From assembly GCA_039545355.1 (NCBI GenBank), contig BCJJ01000012.1, positions 1,009,067 through 1,073,066 of the forward strand: 64,000 nt of DNA, read 5' to 3'. This document shows positions 1 through 10,419 of this stretch, piece after piece. The notes below the pieces were generated by a model. It did no database searches and had not been told where the DNA came from. It worked only from the letters and a program-made list of their open reading frames with translations. This stretch comes from Trichosporon coremiiforme (taxonomy: Eukaryota > Basidiomycota > Tremellomycetes > Trichosporonales > Trichosporonaceae). Both the position numbers and the translations under genes were made by a program. How positions within the stretch are numbered: position 1 is the first letter of the stretch; every line of letters begins with the position of its first letter.

Positions 1-2
1 TG

Positions 3-1673
3 CGTGAGCCCATGCCACCGCCGCCCAACGCGAGCATCTCGTCGCTGGCTTCCGTGGCGGCCGGTGCGGTGCCGTATCCTCCGCCCCTGCGACCGCACTC
101 GCCTCCCATGCACGCCCAAGGAGGCCCGCCGCCGGGACAGCCGCCTTACTTTGCAGGCCCTCCTCCCGTGTCGGGACCGTATGGACCGCCTCCTTCTGCG
201 CCGCCGCCGCACGGGGGCCCCCCTCCTGATCACCTTCGCCTCGACTCGCGTCTGCACAAGCTGGAGTCGGCGTTCCGGCCTGTGGAAGCCCTCCCCGGGG
301 CAGTGGCCGCGATTCAGACGACGCTCGGCACCCTGCTTCGTGCGCAGGATGCGCTCGCGGCGCAACTTGCCGGTGGCCAGAACCCTGCGTACAGCGGTGC
401 GCAGCCTGCGGGCGGGGCTCCTCGAGCACCGGTCGATGTGCCTGACCATGTCTGGGAGAGCTACCGTGTCGGAGCGTGGCCTCTGACGCCCTGGCTTCCC
501 GGCATTTCGCCCATGGCGGCCCTGCCCGGGCTGGTGCTGGAGTGTCTCGGACGACGGGCTGCGGTTGAGCGGACCGAGCAGAACCGTCGCGAAGCAGACC
601 TTGCGTCGGACGCCGTGTCCGCCGAGATCGGTCGTCTGCTGTCTGCCAAGGTGCCTTGGACCCGCGATGAGGTTTTGTCGCTCGGCGTCTACGCGACGTG
701 GACCAGCGACCAGGCACTCGGATGCCTATCGACTGGTCTCGCCAGAGACCTGCAACTCGATCGCCCGCACACACTGCGCAGGAGCCACGACGAGTGGCGG
801 GAATGGATCTACGTTGTCTTGGCAGACCACATGCTTCACCTGCCCGACTTCAACGTGCCGATCGTGCATGAGCCCGTGGCTGCGCAGTGGCGTGAGCTCG
901 TTTCAGCCAGCCAGCCAGGCGATCCTTCCACACACGACCGGGACTCCAAGCTGCTTGGCTGGCTTGAGTTCTCCGAGATCCTGATCGAGATCCAGAGCAT
1001 GCAGCGCGCCGCGCGACTGCCGGGCGAGGCGCCGCCCTCGCCTCCCGGTCGCGACAGTGTGCTGCCCGACCCTGCCGACCAGGCTGCCGTCGACCGCCTG
1101 CGTGCGCGTGCGCGCGAGATCTGGCGCCGCTCGGCAGCCAAGCTCGAGGCGTGGGCATCAAGCAACGGTGCGCGCCACGACCCTGTCCTGACGCTCTACT
1201 ATCACTACGCGATCCTTTACGCGGCGTCTCCAGCGTTCGCGGCCGACCGCAACGTGTGGCTCGCCATGTCCTCGACGTCGGAGGGATACCAGCAGCTCGA
1301 GCGCGGTCGCGAGGCAGCTCTCGCCATGCTCTCGGCCCTGGGCTCACCCGAAATCAGCCGCACGCTCGGGTACAGTTTCACGGTCCTGAAGCCGCTGTAC
1401 GGTCTCGCCGTCCTGCACCTCGTCAGCATGGCCGCGACGCTGGGCCACATGCCCATCATCAGCGTCGGGCACGTCGAGACGCTCCTGCGCTCCGTCATTG
1501 ACCAGCTCGTCGACAAGGGCGGCCCTGGCCCGGCCAAGGCGCCGATTGCGCCTGGTCTGCAGCAGAGCCTCACGCTCGACATGGCCGAGAACGGCTCGGT
1601 TGCGGGGCTGGGTAAGCGCGAGGTGCTGGGACAGGAGCCGTGCAAGGAGCTGTGGAGGAAGCTGCTGGGCTAA
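3..1673 (+). CDS. Fungal-specific transcription factor, 5' partial
   Basis: This open frame runs off the left edge, so the N-terminus is missing and with it any Zn2Cys6 DNA-binding cluster. What is visible starts with a Pro/Gly-rich low-complexity linker (about residues 1-75), then a short heptad-like stretch (DSRLHKLESAF, about 77-125), then a helical, Trp/Leu-rich domain of about 400 residues. That domain has the look of the fungal_trans regulatory domain, including a 'DLQLDRP' motif and a following 'WREWIYVVLADHM' helix, which is the usual spacing in Zn2Cys6 regulators (family knowledge). No intron is needed in the visible part. It ends at TAA shortly before a GA repeat. The regulated pathway cannot be told from this fragment. 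I am fairly sure of the family and have no basis for a specific name. Confidence 0.72.
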   Translation, partial: REPMPPPPNASISSLASVAAGAVPYPPPLRPHSPPMHAQGGPPPGQPPYFAGPPPVSGPYGPPPSAPPPHGGPPPDHLRLDSRLHKLESAFRPVEALPGAVAAIQTTLGTLLRAQDALAAQLAGGQNPAYSGAQPAGGAPRAPVDVPDHVWESYRVGAWPLTPWLPGISPMAALPGLVLECLGRRAAVERTEQNRREADLASDAVSAEIGRLLSAKVPWTRDEVLSLGVYATWTSDQALGCLSTGLARDLQLDRPHTLRRSHDEWREWIYVVLADHMLHLPDFNVPIVHEPVAAQWRELVSASQPGDPSTHDRDSKLLGWLEFSEILIEIQSMQRAARLPGEAPPSPPGRDSVLPDPADQAAVDRLRARAREIWRRSAAKLEAWASSNGARHDPVLTLYYHYAILYAASPAFAADRNVWLAMSSTSEGYQQLERGREAALAMLSALGSPEISRTLGYSFTVLKPLYGLAVLHLVSMAATLGHMPIISVGHVETLLRSVIDQLVDKGGPGPAKAPIAPGLQQSLTLDMAENGSVAGLGKREVLGQEPCKELWRKLLG

Positions 1674-1743
1674 GCGCGCCGAGGCGAAGCCGAGGCTGCG
1701 CACACTGAGATTCGATTCCAGCGTAGTGATTGGGGTAGTCACC

Positions 1744-1833
<90 letters not shown>
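1744..1833. repeat. (GA)n microsatellite
   Basis: About 90 bp of almost pure GA dinucleotide, interrupted only by two AAA variants. It begins about 70 bp after the transcription factor stop codon and therefore probably lies in its 3' UTR. Confidence 0.95.
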
Positions 1834-1834
<1 letters not shown>

Positions 1835-2637
1835 GAGGAAGGAGGGAGGGAGGAGTAACATGTGGAGGAAAAGAGAGAAGAGCATGTAGCGCAAAAAGAA
1901 GACCGGCCACGCACACCCATAGAGACACAACCCCCACATTCCATCACGCAATCACAGACACACAAACCAGTGCCATGTAGTTTCTTGTAACGAGGGAGAA
2001 ACGACCTTGACTTTCATGCAAAGGTTTTCGAGTGCGAACCTGAGCAACTCCGAGCGGAGCGGAGCGAGGAGTCGCGAGGAGTTGCGAGTTAAATGTTAAC
2101 GTACCCGAGTGGGTATGCCGTGGGCAGTGAGGGCCAGAGGGGTGGGTGGGGGAGGGGAGGGGAGGGGGCTGGGCTTATCTGATAACTTGGGCAGGAAGGA
2201 CTCGCGACAAAGTCTCCTCCCGTCTCATGTTCAGCACTTTGGCCGTTTAAACGTCATCCCTCGTCATGCTTGTCTTCCAGCATTCCGCCACGGTAAAGAG
2301 TCTCCAGAGTCCTGGCTGCTCCTCCTCTTAGAGGTCGCACCTCGTCTGGCGTTCCGCGTTTCGTAAAACCGTGCACCTTTGCACTAGCACTTTGCAAGTT
2401 TTGCCAGCCGTGACCTAAAAGCCCGGATCCAAAGGCAACGTACACGGACAAACACTGTGCTTCCAAACGAACAAATTGCTGGTGAGAGTAAGGGGAGGTG
2501 TACAATTATACTGTCAACTTTCTACTTGTGATTAACGACTAAGACTGTGAGGTGAGGTGTATGGGTATGCTACGACAAGGGAATGGGGTTGGCTCGCTTC
2601 GTCCTGCTCACGCTCGCTTCACTCACGCGCACGCTCG
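1834..2637. other. Convergent intergenic region
   Basis: Together with the GA repeat this 0.8 kb separates the 3' ends of two convergent genes. It is purine-rich at first (GGAGGGAGGG), then unremarkable. I see no RNA gene or spliced ORF and read it as two 3' UTRs. Confidence 0.6.
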
Positions 2638-5600
2638 CTATATGTATCCACCACGACTTCTCGAGCTGTTCCCGCTCACATTACTCGCCTGGCTGACCGC
2701 AGACACTGCAGACACGGCCGAGACAGCCGAGAACCCGCTGATGCTGCCCTGTGTCCTGCGTGCTGAGCGCATGGGTCTGACGGGGGCTTTAGGTTCCTCG
2801 ACTACCTCCATTTTCTCCTCCTGCACCTCATGGGCCATCTGCGGCGTCGGGGGCTGTTGCACCGGGATCGGAGGGGGTGAACGACTCCCAGTAAGACTCG
2901 AGAAGGCCGAGTTGACCGGTGAGTTTTGCGCGCTGTTGCCTAACAACGCGTTTAGCGTCATGGTGTGCCGGGTCGGAGAGGGTGGAGCTTTTGCGAGATC
3001 GTGGTCCTCGGCCCTCCGGAAGGGGGCTGACGGGACCGCGCTCAGATCCAGCGGCGCGACTGCTGGGGGGCGGTTGAACCCGAACCCAACCCCGGCCTGG
3101 CTGCCGAAGCCGGGGCTAGGGCTTGAGAAGCCCGGTCCCGGCCCGGGAGCGACGCGGGGGAGGATGGCGCCTGTCTCGCTCGGCCGGCGGGGACGCACAA
3201 CCGGCTTGACGCTCGACGACTCGCTGCCCCGGCGCGGCACGTGCCCGTTGCCTGGGTCTACGAGGCGGACGCCCTTCGTCGCGCCGGGCGCCATCGCGGG
3301 CGCGCTTGCCGGGCCCGGGTCGTACTGCCGGGGAGGGATGGGGATCTCCATCGGCGGCGCGAGGGGCATGGGCAGGCCAAGAGTCCGGATCGGAAGCGGC
3401 TGCTCGAGCGCACTGGCCGGAATGGGCGGGCCGAGGGCACGCATACGCGGCGGAAGGACGTAGTTGCTATGCTCCTCTGTCTCGGTCGAGGCGGTCGAGT
3501 AGCGCAGGCGCTCAAACGAGCCGACGCTGTCTTCCCTAGAGATCGCTTGCGAGGCTGGGCGAAGCGCGCTGCGGGGCGGCACCGGGATCGGGTTGTCGGG
3601 CGGTCGCATCTGGATAGTCGGCACGGGGTTGTCGGCGAGTCGGCCGCCGCGAGCGGACACGTTGGCCGGAGGGATGGGGCCGTCGTCGCTGAGGCGTACT
3701 CCGCGAGTGGGCGTCGCAGCGACACTGGGGAGGGGCGTCGGTCCGTCGTCGCTGAGTCGCACACCGCGAGAAACACCTGGCGGCGTGGGAGGCACCTGCT
3801 GCGGCTGCATCGGCGGCTGGTACTGCTGGTGCTGCATGGTGGGAGGCTTGTTAAGCCCATGTGCATGCGCCAGCGCCATGAAGTCCGTCTGCCGGTCGTC
3901 GGCCCAGGCGCGCTCCTGGCCGAACGAGGCTCGGCGCTCGCGGCTCAGCTTCTTCGTCTCGCGCCTCGTCACGCCGGCCGTGTTCACGTTCATGTCCGAG
4001 TTCAGCATCGAGTTGCCCGGCACTGGAGACAGGTTGAGCGCCTGCAGGTTCATGCCGATTCGGGACAGGCCGTGGCCCTCGTCAGAGACAGAGTTGAGGG
4101 ACGAAACCGATGGCGCGCGGCGTCCCCACGGTACACTGAGCATTTCGTGGTTCCCTGGTACGTTTGACGGCCGCATCAGGTGAGCAGGGGTCGGCAGATG
4201 GTCGCCGACGTTGTAACCGCCACGCGAAAAGCTGTTCGCCGTGCTAGGAGAGTTGCTCGCCGAGAGACTCGGGATCACCGACGCGGTTGACGGCGACGCG
4301 GGTGTCAGCGCCCCAGCCAGCGGGCTGGCAGGGACCGTGTCGATGGGGCGTCGTGGACTCAGTGGCGCCCAGGCTGTTCCGTGAGCCAGCATCGCGGGGT
4401 CGACAAAGTTAGCAGCCGAAAGGTTGCGCGAGTGCGAGTGCATCATGGCCGGGGTGATCGACTGAGCAGGCGAGGGGGGCGCAGCAGCCGCAGGGGCGAT
4501 GGGGCGATCCTGCGAATAAGTCGACGCTGATCCCGCAGTGATCGGCGGAGGTGCGTCAGAGCTGTACAGGCTCACTCTCCGAGGCGGCCGGACGGGACCA
4601 CTGCTCGGCGTGCGACGAGTAGAGGGTTCCTCAGACGGGGTGGGCGCCTTGCCGGTGTCGTCCTCGAGGTATTCCTCCTCGTCAGGTCCGGTAGCGGACG
4701 AGTGCGACAGAGAACTGTTCGACTGGTTGATGGTACCCGGTGCAAGAAGCTTGCCGATAGAAGCTAGCCCGTCATCCTCGTCATGCCTCCGGAGAGGCTT
4801 CGTCGAGACATCCGGCGACGTGACAGGGCTTGAGGTCCTCGCCGACCCAGAGGCGGAGTAGACAGAGTCCATTCTCGGGGTCTGGTGCACCGGGCTGGGA
4901 GTCACGCGCGAGACGACCACCGGAGTGGAGGCAGACGACAGGGAGCTGCGTCTGGGCCGGGGTCGGTGCACGACAGACTCTGTCGACGAGGGCGTGGGAG
5001 TCGGCGCATCGTAAGTTGCAGACCTCAGCGGTGTCTCCAGCGAGTTGAGCCTCGACGACGGCGTGGGGTCCAGTCGAGGTGATCGCTCCACGGACAGGCT
5101 CGGGCTCGGTGCGCCGCGGGCCCCTCGCTCGTCGACGGGAATCGAGGTGTCAAAGCCAAGGAAGCGAGGTGCGCGCTCAGCGTTGTACTCAGCCCTGACA
5201 GGGCTGGAGAACCCGCCGCGGACCGGGCTGGAAAAGCCGCTGCTGCTCGCCGTAGGGCTGAGGGGGCTCAGAGGGCTCTTCACGCGAGTAATGGCCGCGC
5301 CGTAGTCGTACGAGGGGCCGCGGTTGGCTCTGGGACGAGGCCGATCCATAATGCTACCGCTCGGGCTAGTGGGGCTGTACACGGCTGGCTTAGGGCTCGA
5401 CTTCGGACTCTGCGGGCTGAGCAGCAACTCGGGCGAAGCTGGCGAGTTCCGGGACAGCTTGTTGACCACGATGGGAGCAGGAGCATGTCCCGTGACACCC
5501 TGCCTCGGCGTGGGGAGTTGCGACGCCGCAGCCGCAGGAGACCTGAAGCCGGCGGTGGTAGCCATCTCGGGGGTCTGAGTCATGGTCGGCGTCTCCGGGG

Positions 5601-5739
5601 CTACTGCTGGCGGGGGCGCTGGTTCCGAAGGAGTGGACGGCTCTGGCTCCGAAGCAGTTTGCGGCTCGACTCGCTTCTGCTCCTCGCTCTTCGACGCCAG
5701 CCGCTCGGGGAACAAAAGCGGCGTGGGGAGGACGGGAGA
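2638..5739 (-). CDS. Downstream half of an interrupted Ser/Pro-rich protein
   Basis: This frame of over 1,000 codons is in exactly the same phase as the upstream 1,110-codon frame and is separated from it only by the TAA at 5740-5742. The first ATG is at about 5583, but the roughly 52 codons before it are also protein-like (Glu/Pro/Ser-rich), so the coding sequence probably continues from upstream. The product is almost entirely disordered: repeated SP/TP and PPxP motifs, a C-terminal run of SAVSAVSAVSAV, and only a few hydrophobic blocks. No known domain is recognised. It could be the C-terminal half of one protein of about 2,100 residues (intron, readthrough or a mutated stop) or a separate gene starting at the internal ATG. 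No good branch-plus-acceptor motif is found to splice out the stop. Confidence 0.6.
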   Translation of the reverse strand, partial: SPVLPTPLLFPERLASKSEEQKRVEPQTASEPEPSTPSEPAPPPAVAPETPTMTQTPEMATTAGFRSPAAAASQLPTPRQGVTGHAPAPIVVNKLSRNSPASPELLLSPQSPKSSPKPAVYSPTSPSGSIMDRPRPRANRGPSYDYGAAITRVKSPLSPLSPTASSSGFSSPVRGGFSSPVRAEYNAERAPRFLGFDTSIPVDERGARGAPSPSLSVERSPRLDPTPSSRLNSLETPLRSATYDAPTPTPSSTESVVHRPRPRRSSLSSASTPVVVSRVTPSPVHQTPRMDSVYSASGSARTSSPVTSPDVSTKPLRRHDEDDGLASIGKLLAPGTINQSNSSLSHSSATGPDEEEYLEDDTGKAPTPSEEPSTRRTPSSGPVRPPRRVSLYSSDAPPPITAGSASTYSQDRPIAPAAAAPPSPAQSITPAMMHSHSRNLSAANFVDPAMLAHGTAWAPLSPRRPIDTVPASPLAGALTPASPSTASVIPSLSASNSPSTANSFSRGGYNVGDHLPTPAHLMRPSNVPGNHEMLSVPWGRRAPSVSSLNSVSDEGHGLSRIGMNLQALNLSPVPGNSMLNSDMNVNTAGVTRRETKKLSRERRASFGQERAWADDRQTDFMALAHAHGLNKPPTMQHQQYQPPMQPQQVPPTPPGVSRGVRLSDDGPTPLPSVAATPTRGVRLSDDGPIPPANVSARGGRLADNPVPTIQMRPPDNPIPVPPRSALRPASQAISREDSVGSFERLRYSTASTETEEHSNYVLPPRMRALGPPIPASALEQPLPIRTLGLPMPLAPPMEIPIPPRQYDPGPASAPAMAPGATKGVRLVDPGNGHVPRRGSESSSVKPVVRPRRPSETGAILPRVAPGPGPGFSSPSPGFGSQAGVGFGFNRPPAVAPLDLSAVPSAPFRRAEDHDLAKAPPSPTRHTMTLNALLGNSAQNSPVNSAFSSLTGSRSPPPIPVQQPPTPQMAHEVQEEKMEVVEEPKAPVRPMRSARRTQGSISGFSAVSAVSAVSAVSQASNVSGNSSRSRGGYI

Positions 5740-8700
5740 TTAGGCAGCGTCGAAGGGGCTCTGCACGGCACTGCCCGGGACCGATGACACTAACGCCTCA
5801 CGATCCTTTACAGTGTCGAAGTCATTCACCAGCGATGAGGGCACATCGCGGGGCGATGTCTGCCTGGAGCACTCCGGTTCGGCCGACACTGGGGTGAGCT
5901 CAGCAGTCGCAGCGGGGATCGCCTCCTCAACTGGTGGCGGCGTGGGAGACCGCGGGCGGGGAGAGGGCGAGCGCAGGCCAGGCGAGAGTGGGCGAGCAAC
6001 CGGCGATGGCGAGCGAGTGATGAGTGACGCGGTGACCGGCGGCGGAGACACCATAACGGGTGACGGAGAGCGAGCAGCCAAGGGCGTCGGAGCAGATGGA
6101 CGCTCCACCTCGACCGGCGACGGCGAACGAGCAGCAAGTGGAGTTGGCGCAGACAGGCGTTCAACATGAACGGGCGAAGGCGAGCGAGCAACAGCAACAG
6201 GGGAAGGAGGGCGAGGGACAACGACAGGCGACGGCGAGCGGGGCGGAGCGACGTGGTGGATCGGCGAGCGTGGCGGCGTCCTGACCATGGGCCGGAAGGC
6301 TGCTGTAGCCGCCTTCGATAGCGGTACCTCGTCAAAGTCGTGCACGACCGGCGCAGTCTCAGTCGATGACACAACGCTCGATGCAGTGCTCAAGCCGGCA
6401 TAGCTGGGCCGAGACACATGCCTGCTCTTCGGTGCCGTTGCCTCCTGTCCATCGCCCTGATCCTCCGCAGCCGCCGCCGCCGCCGCCTCAGCGGCTCTAG
6501 CCTGGTTCAGAGAACTGATGTTATCGAGAGCCAGCGGCCTCGGCGGCTGCTTCTTCAGACGCTTGGCACGGACAAAGAACGAGGTCAGCGAGCGGTCAAG
6601 ATTGGCGCCGTCGGGGTTGAGGGGCTGGTCCGGGTCGAATTCGGGTTCCGGCTCTTGCTGCTGAGCAGGGGACGCGCGCCAATTGGACATGAAACCGAAG
6701 GCGCCCGACTTCTGGCTTCCTGGGGTCGCATCGTGCTGCGGCGTCGGCGCTGGAAGTGGAGTTGTGTAGCTCTTCTTGGGCGTCTTCGGCTTGGAAGCTC
6801 GCCGTCGTGGCGCTCGCGGAGGAGGCGGAGGGGGAGCAGCAGCGGCAGCCACCGCAGGCAGGGGCGCAGTCGGGACAGGGGGCGTAGGCATTGGCTCGGG
6901 AGTGTTGATGATCGATTCGGCCGTCGAGCTTGCAACACTTGCAGCGCGAGAAGCCACTCGTCGTCGTGGCGGAGGTGGCGGAGGAGCTGGAGCTGGAGCT
7001 TCAATTGGAGCAGATGGAGCGGGGGCAGCTTCGGGCGGAGGAGGGGGTGGAGAGAATGCCTGTTGCTCCGGGGTAGCGGTGATGACCTGTCGCTCGGGAG
7101 AAGGAGGCGCAAGCTCCTCGACAGGAGCGCGCGCAGGGATCAGCGGAGATGGAGAAGTCAGGGGAGAGCGAGAGGAAGAGGGAATGGGACAAGTGTGGAC
7201 CGCAGCTGCCATGGGTGCCGGACTGGCAACCACAGCAGGCGGTAGGGCAGGAGTATACGAGATAGTCCTTTCCAGGGGTGCCACGACCGGAGCGGCGAGC
7301 GCTGCCGACGGGCTGGGCGAGGCATTTTCTGCTCCGGGCGCGGCCTCACCTCCGCGCCAGAGCCGAAAACCCCACCGGCTTGTCTGCTCAGGCTGAGTGA
7401 CAACCGGTTCCGGGTCAGGTGGTGGGGGTCCGTCGTCCGGGTCATCCTCCGTTGGTAAAGGCGGAAGTTTGAGTCCCTGCATGGCGTCACCACCGTCGCC
7501 GCCGTCTCCGCCGGCCATGAACTCGCGCAGCGAGCGCAGACATGTCTCACTGGCGTCGCGAGCCTCCTCACTCTCCATGAGCTTAATCGTGAGGACCTCC
7601 ACCTGCGCACGGAGAGCCGACGCCTCGTCCTTCTGAGCCTGGAGCTCGGCCTGGAGAGTCGAGTCGGGCTCGGATGTGGTTGACACATGAACAAGCGAGC
7701 TGGCGATGGAGGGCGATCCACTCAAAACGTCTCCCGAGTCTGATCGCTGACTGGACACACTAGGCTTGCGATCGGTCGGAGGAGGGGACTGAGCCGGGAC
7801 GTCCAAGTGACCTTCGGCGGGCTGAGACATCGGGGAGCGAGGAAGAGGAATTGGCTTGTCGCTGAGGGGCGACTTGGGCGGCACACCCTTGTAGGCGATG
7901 GACGAGCCGCGAGCGTGACCAGAACCAAGACGAAGCTCGCGCAGCCCGGAGCCGGTCGAAGGTGCATCGCTTTCGCTGGCAGCTGTCGTAGCGGCGGACT
8001 GCGTCGACATCGGCCGTGCCCGCACTCCTCCGTACAAGCTTGCACGCTTGGACTTGCGCTCCTCGTCTTCGCCGGGCCCCTCGATCGCACTAGGAACCTG
8101 AGAGACACGACGGTTGGCACGCTCCTGCTCCTGCTTCTGGAGCTGCATCACAGTACGACGGGCAGCTTCAACCTGTCCGCGGAGCAGCTCGACCTTCTCC
8201 TCCGCCGCTTCGCGCTTGGTGGTCTGTTCGCGGAGCTGGTTCTCCACAGCCTCCTTGGCGGCAGCGGTGAAAGCGTGCTCGTCCTTGAAGCGCTGGAGTT
8301 CGGACTCGAGGGCCTCTACACGAGCCTCGGCCTCCTCTTTCGCCTCTTTGGCGGCTTCGAGCTCCGTACGAAGCTTGCCAATATCAGACTCAGCAGCCTC
8401 TTTCGCCTCCTTGGCAGAGAGCAGCTCGTCCCTTAAGAATCCGACGTCGGCTTCAGCAGCCTGGGCGGCGGCCTCGGCCTTGGCCGCCTTCTGAGCCGCC
8501 TCCTGAGCTGATGTGAGCTCCGTGCGCAGAGCAGTCACGTCAGAAACAGCTGCGTCTCTCGCCTCCTTGGCAGACGTAAGCTCAGCACGCAGCGCATTGA
8601 CCATGGCAAAGTCGACGTCGGTGCCGTTGGGCTTGGAGACGTCCTCCTTCGAGGCGGCGGCGGCAGCAGCAGCGGCTGCCCTGGCGCGTGCCGGGGACTT

Positions 8701-9072
8701 CGCAGGGACAACGACAGGCTCATCCGCCTCAGCGGACTTGGCAGCCTCCTTGACGCCGTTCGTCTTCGTGTTGCTCTTTTTCTTCTTTTTGGAAGTCGTC
8801 TTGTCGGCTGATGGCTTCGACTCGGGAGCAGCCTCGTTATCGATTTCGGGAGCGGGAGGCGTGTCACCTCCAATGGGATCAGTGGGTTCCTGGGCGTCGG
8901 CGTCGATCACGTTCTCGCCAGGGACATCGGCCTCGTCAGTGGCGTCGGCCTGAGCGAGCTCTGCCTCGAGGTCTAGCGACTTTTTCGGAGCATCGACGGC
9001 GACACTGTCGGCGGCGTCTGGGGCGTCAAGGGCCACCGAGGCGTTGGACTTTGTCTCGCAGTCGTCAGACAT
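5740..9072 (-). CDS. Coiled-coil, Ser/Pro-rich protein (1,110 aa to its TAA)
   Basis: The start ATG at 9072 follows a long CT-rich leader typical of fungal promoters. Domains in order: an acidic N-terminus (about 1-85), a Lys-rich nuclear-localisation-like block (KKKKKSN, about 95), an alanine run, and a long Ala/Glu/Lys coiled coil (about 150-320) built from repeats like LRxELxSAKEA. Then come a Ser-rich linker, a second short coiled coil near residue 480 (LTIKLMESEEARD), and a Pro/Ala-rich tail with repeated RSPSPV units (about 960-1050). It resembles cytoskeletal or polarity scaffold proteins in architecture only, and I do not recognise the family. The frame resumes directly after the TAA for another 1,000 codons (see neighbouring entry), so this may be the N-terminal half of one gene. 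Confidence 0.72.
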   Translation of the reverse strand: MSDDCETKSNASVALDAPDAADSVAVDAPKKSLDLEAELAQADATDEADVPGENVIDADAQEPTDPIGGDTPPAPEIDNEAAPESKPSADKTTSKKKKKSNTKTNGVKEAAKSAEADEPVVVPAKSPARARAAAAAAAAASKEDVSKPNGTDVDFAMVNALRAELTSAKEARDAAVSDVTALRTELTSAQEAAQKAAKAEAAAQAAEADVGFLRDELLSAKEAKEAAESDIGKLRTELEAAKEAKEEAEARVEALESELQRFKDEHAFTAAAKEAVENQLREQTTKREAAEEKVELLRGQVEAARRTVMQLQKQEQERANRRVSQVPSAIEGPGEDEERKSKRASLYGGVRARPMSTQSAATTAASESDAPSTGSGLRELRLGSGHARGSSIAYKGVPPKSPLSDKPIPLPRSPMSQPAEGHLDVPAQSPPPTDRKPSVSSQRSDSGDVLSGSPSIASSLVHVSTTSEPDSTLQAELQAQKDEASALRAQVEVLTIKLMESEEARDASETCLRSLREFMAGGDGGDGGDAMQGLKLPPLPTEDDPDDGPPPPDPEPVVTQPEQTSRWGFRLWRGGEAAPGAENASPSPSAALAAPVVAPLERTISYTPALPPAVVASPAPMAAAVHTCPIPSSSRSPLTSPSPLIPARAPVEELAPPSPERQVITATPEQQAFSPPPPPPEAAPAPSAPIEAPAPAPPPPPPRRRVASRAASVASSTAESIINTPEPMPTPPVPTAPLPAVAAAAAPPPPPPRAPRRRASKPKTPKKSYTTPLPAPTPQHDATPGSQKSGAFGFMSNWRASPAQQQEPEPEFDPDQPLNPDGANLDRSLTSFFVRAKRLKKQPPRPLALDNISSLNQARAAEAAAAAAAEDQGDGQEATAPKSRHVSRPSYAGLSTASSVVSSTETAPVVHDFDEVPLSKAATAAFRPMVRTPPRSPIHHVAPPRSPSPVVVPRPPSPVAVARSPSPVHVERLSAPTPLAARSPSPVEVERPSAPTPLAARSPSPVMVSPPPVTASLITRSPSPVARPLSPGLRSPSPRPRSPTPPPVEEAIPAATAELTPVSAEPECSRQTSPRDVPSSLVNDFDTVKDREALVSSVPGSAVQSPFDAA

Positions 9073-10419
9073 GGGTGCGTCGAACGCGCGGTCGCGCGCT
9101 TAAGGGGTTAAGGGGTGGCGCACAGACTGAGCGGGGGTGGAGTTGTGGGCAGGGAGTGGGTCGGACGGCCGGGGGTAGGGTCCGGGATGTTGGGCGTCAG
9201 GCGACTTGTTGGAATGATTGCGGTGACAGGACGATGGCGCAGAACACAACAGTGGTGGTGAGGAGAGGATGAGTGATGGTTTGAATGGAAAAAGTAAGAG
9301 GAGTAGGAAGTAGACGCCAGCGCGACGAAGAGAGCGGTGCGCGGCGCGGCGGGCAGGTCACAGGAGGCACCGAGGATTAGGAAATGGTTGAGGCTTAACG
9401 GAAAGAAGGGACGAGTCCTGGAGGGACGTCGAGGGTGGGAGACGGCGGCGTGGTCGGGGAGATGAGGTGCGGGCGTGCGGAGGTCGGTGTGAGGCGAGAG
9501 GCACGAGAATGTATGAGAGGTACGAGAGAAGGCGTCTGGTGCAGAGGGAGAGAGAGTTGCCAGGGCAGGCACGGGTCAGAGTTGGAGGAGACTTTGTTAC
9601 AGGTTACGATGAAACTTGATGCCGGATGGTGGGAATCCCACTATGCCTGCGGGCGCGTCGAGACAGCGAGCGTGATGATGACTGCGCGAGCGCAGCGACG
9701 AGGGGATGGGTGTTGCGACTAGGTGAGGGGGAGATGGAGAGGAAGGACAAAAGTCGTAGAGACAGCGAGAGTGTGGTAGTCATGCGTGCATGTGTGCCGG
9801 GTGAGACTGGCTAGCACGGTCTAGACGCGCTTGAGCATGGAGCCGAGGTGAGAGAAGGCAACGAGCCAGGACAGCCAGGGGACGCTATCCACACGGGAGC
9901 GCGGGATGACAACATGAAATCCCACTCGGGCCCTGAGCTCACTCTACCACAAATCGCATTCATTCACCACCACCACACGCGAACAGGCGCACTCGCCATC
10001 CATTCTATGCATTCACTCTCACCGGGACACCGCGCACTCATTTCCAGCGCCGCCTTGGCCCATCTTGGCCAGGCTCACTCCGATAACCTACCCGCCGCAA
10101 AGTTACCACAAACAATCAGGTCGCCCCGGGACGCCCGCTACCGTACAAGAAATCGCTGCATACCGCCCTCTCTAAGACTTAAATCGACCTTCTGGAACGC
10201 CTTCCAGCTACCAGGAGTACCAGCCCACGCGACGCACGCGACGCGCTATCCCAAATCACACGCACCAAGCTAGCTCCTGACTTCCAGACTTGCGTTTGTG
10301 CCGGGAGCCGCCCGGTGCCCTTACCGTGCCGGTCCTGACCAGGCTCGGCACGCTCGGTCTCCCAACGTGCATATCCGCTCTCCGCTCTACCTGCAAACTG
10401 CACTCGCCATGTTCTCCGA
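9073..10419. promoter_or_regulatory. Promoter/5' leader of the coiled-coil gene and Y14 3' region
   Basis: This 1.35 kb stretch has no convincing gene. Read on the minus strand, the 250 bp next to the ATG at 9072 are CT-rich, as expected for a fungal 5' UTR. A 141-codon plus-strand ORF inside it (9848-10273) is His-rich, has no family resemblance and overlaps the predicted Y14 3' UTR, so I do not call it. Confidence 0.5.

Noticed and set aside
1344..1980. ORFs with long SLSLSL or EREREREK runs
   Set aside because: They are translations of the GA microsatellite in shadow frames.
5677..5811. An intron (GTAAAG to GAG or CAG) that would remove the in-frame TAA
   Set aside because: The frame would be kept, but there is no CTRAY branch motif close to either acceptor, unlike every verified intron here. 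Kept only as a possibility in the finding.
9848..10273. 141-codon plus-strand ORF between the coiled-coil gene and Y14
   Set aside because: No family resemblance, overlaps the likely Y14 3' UTR, and has no splice or promoter support.
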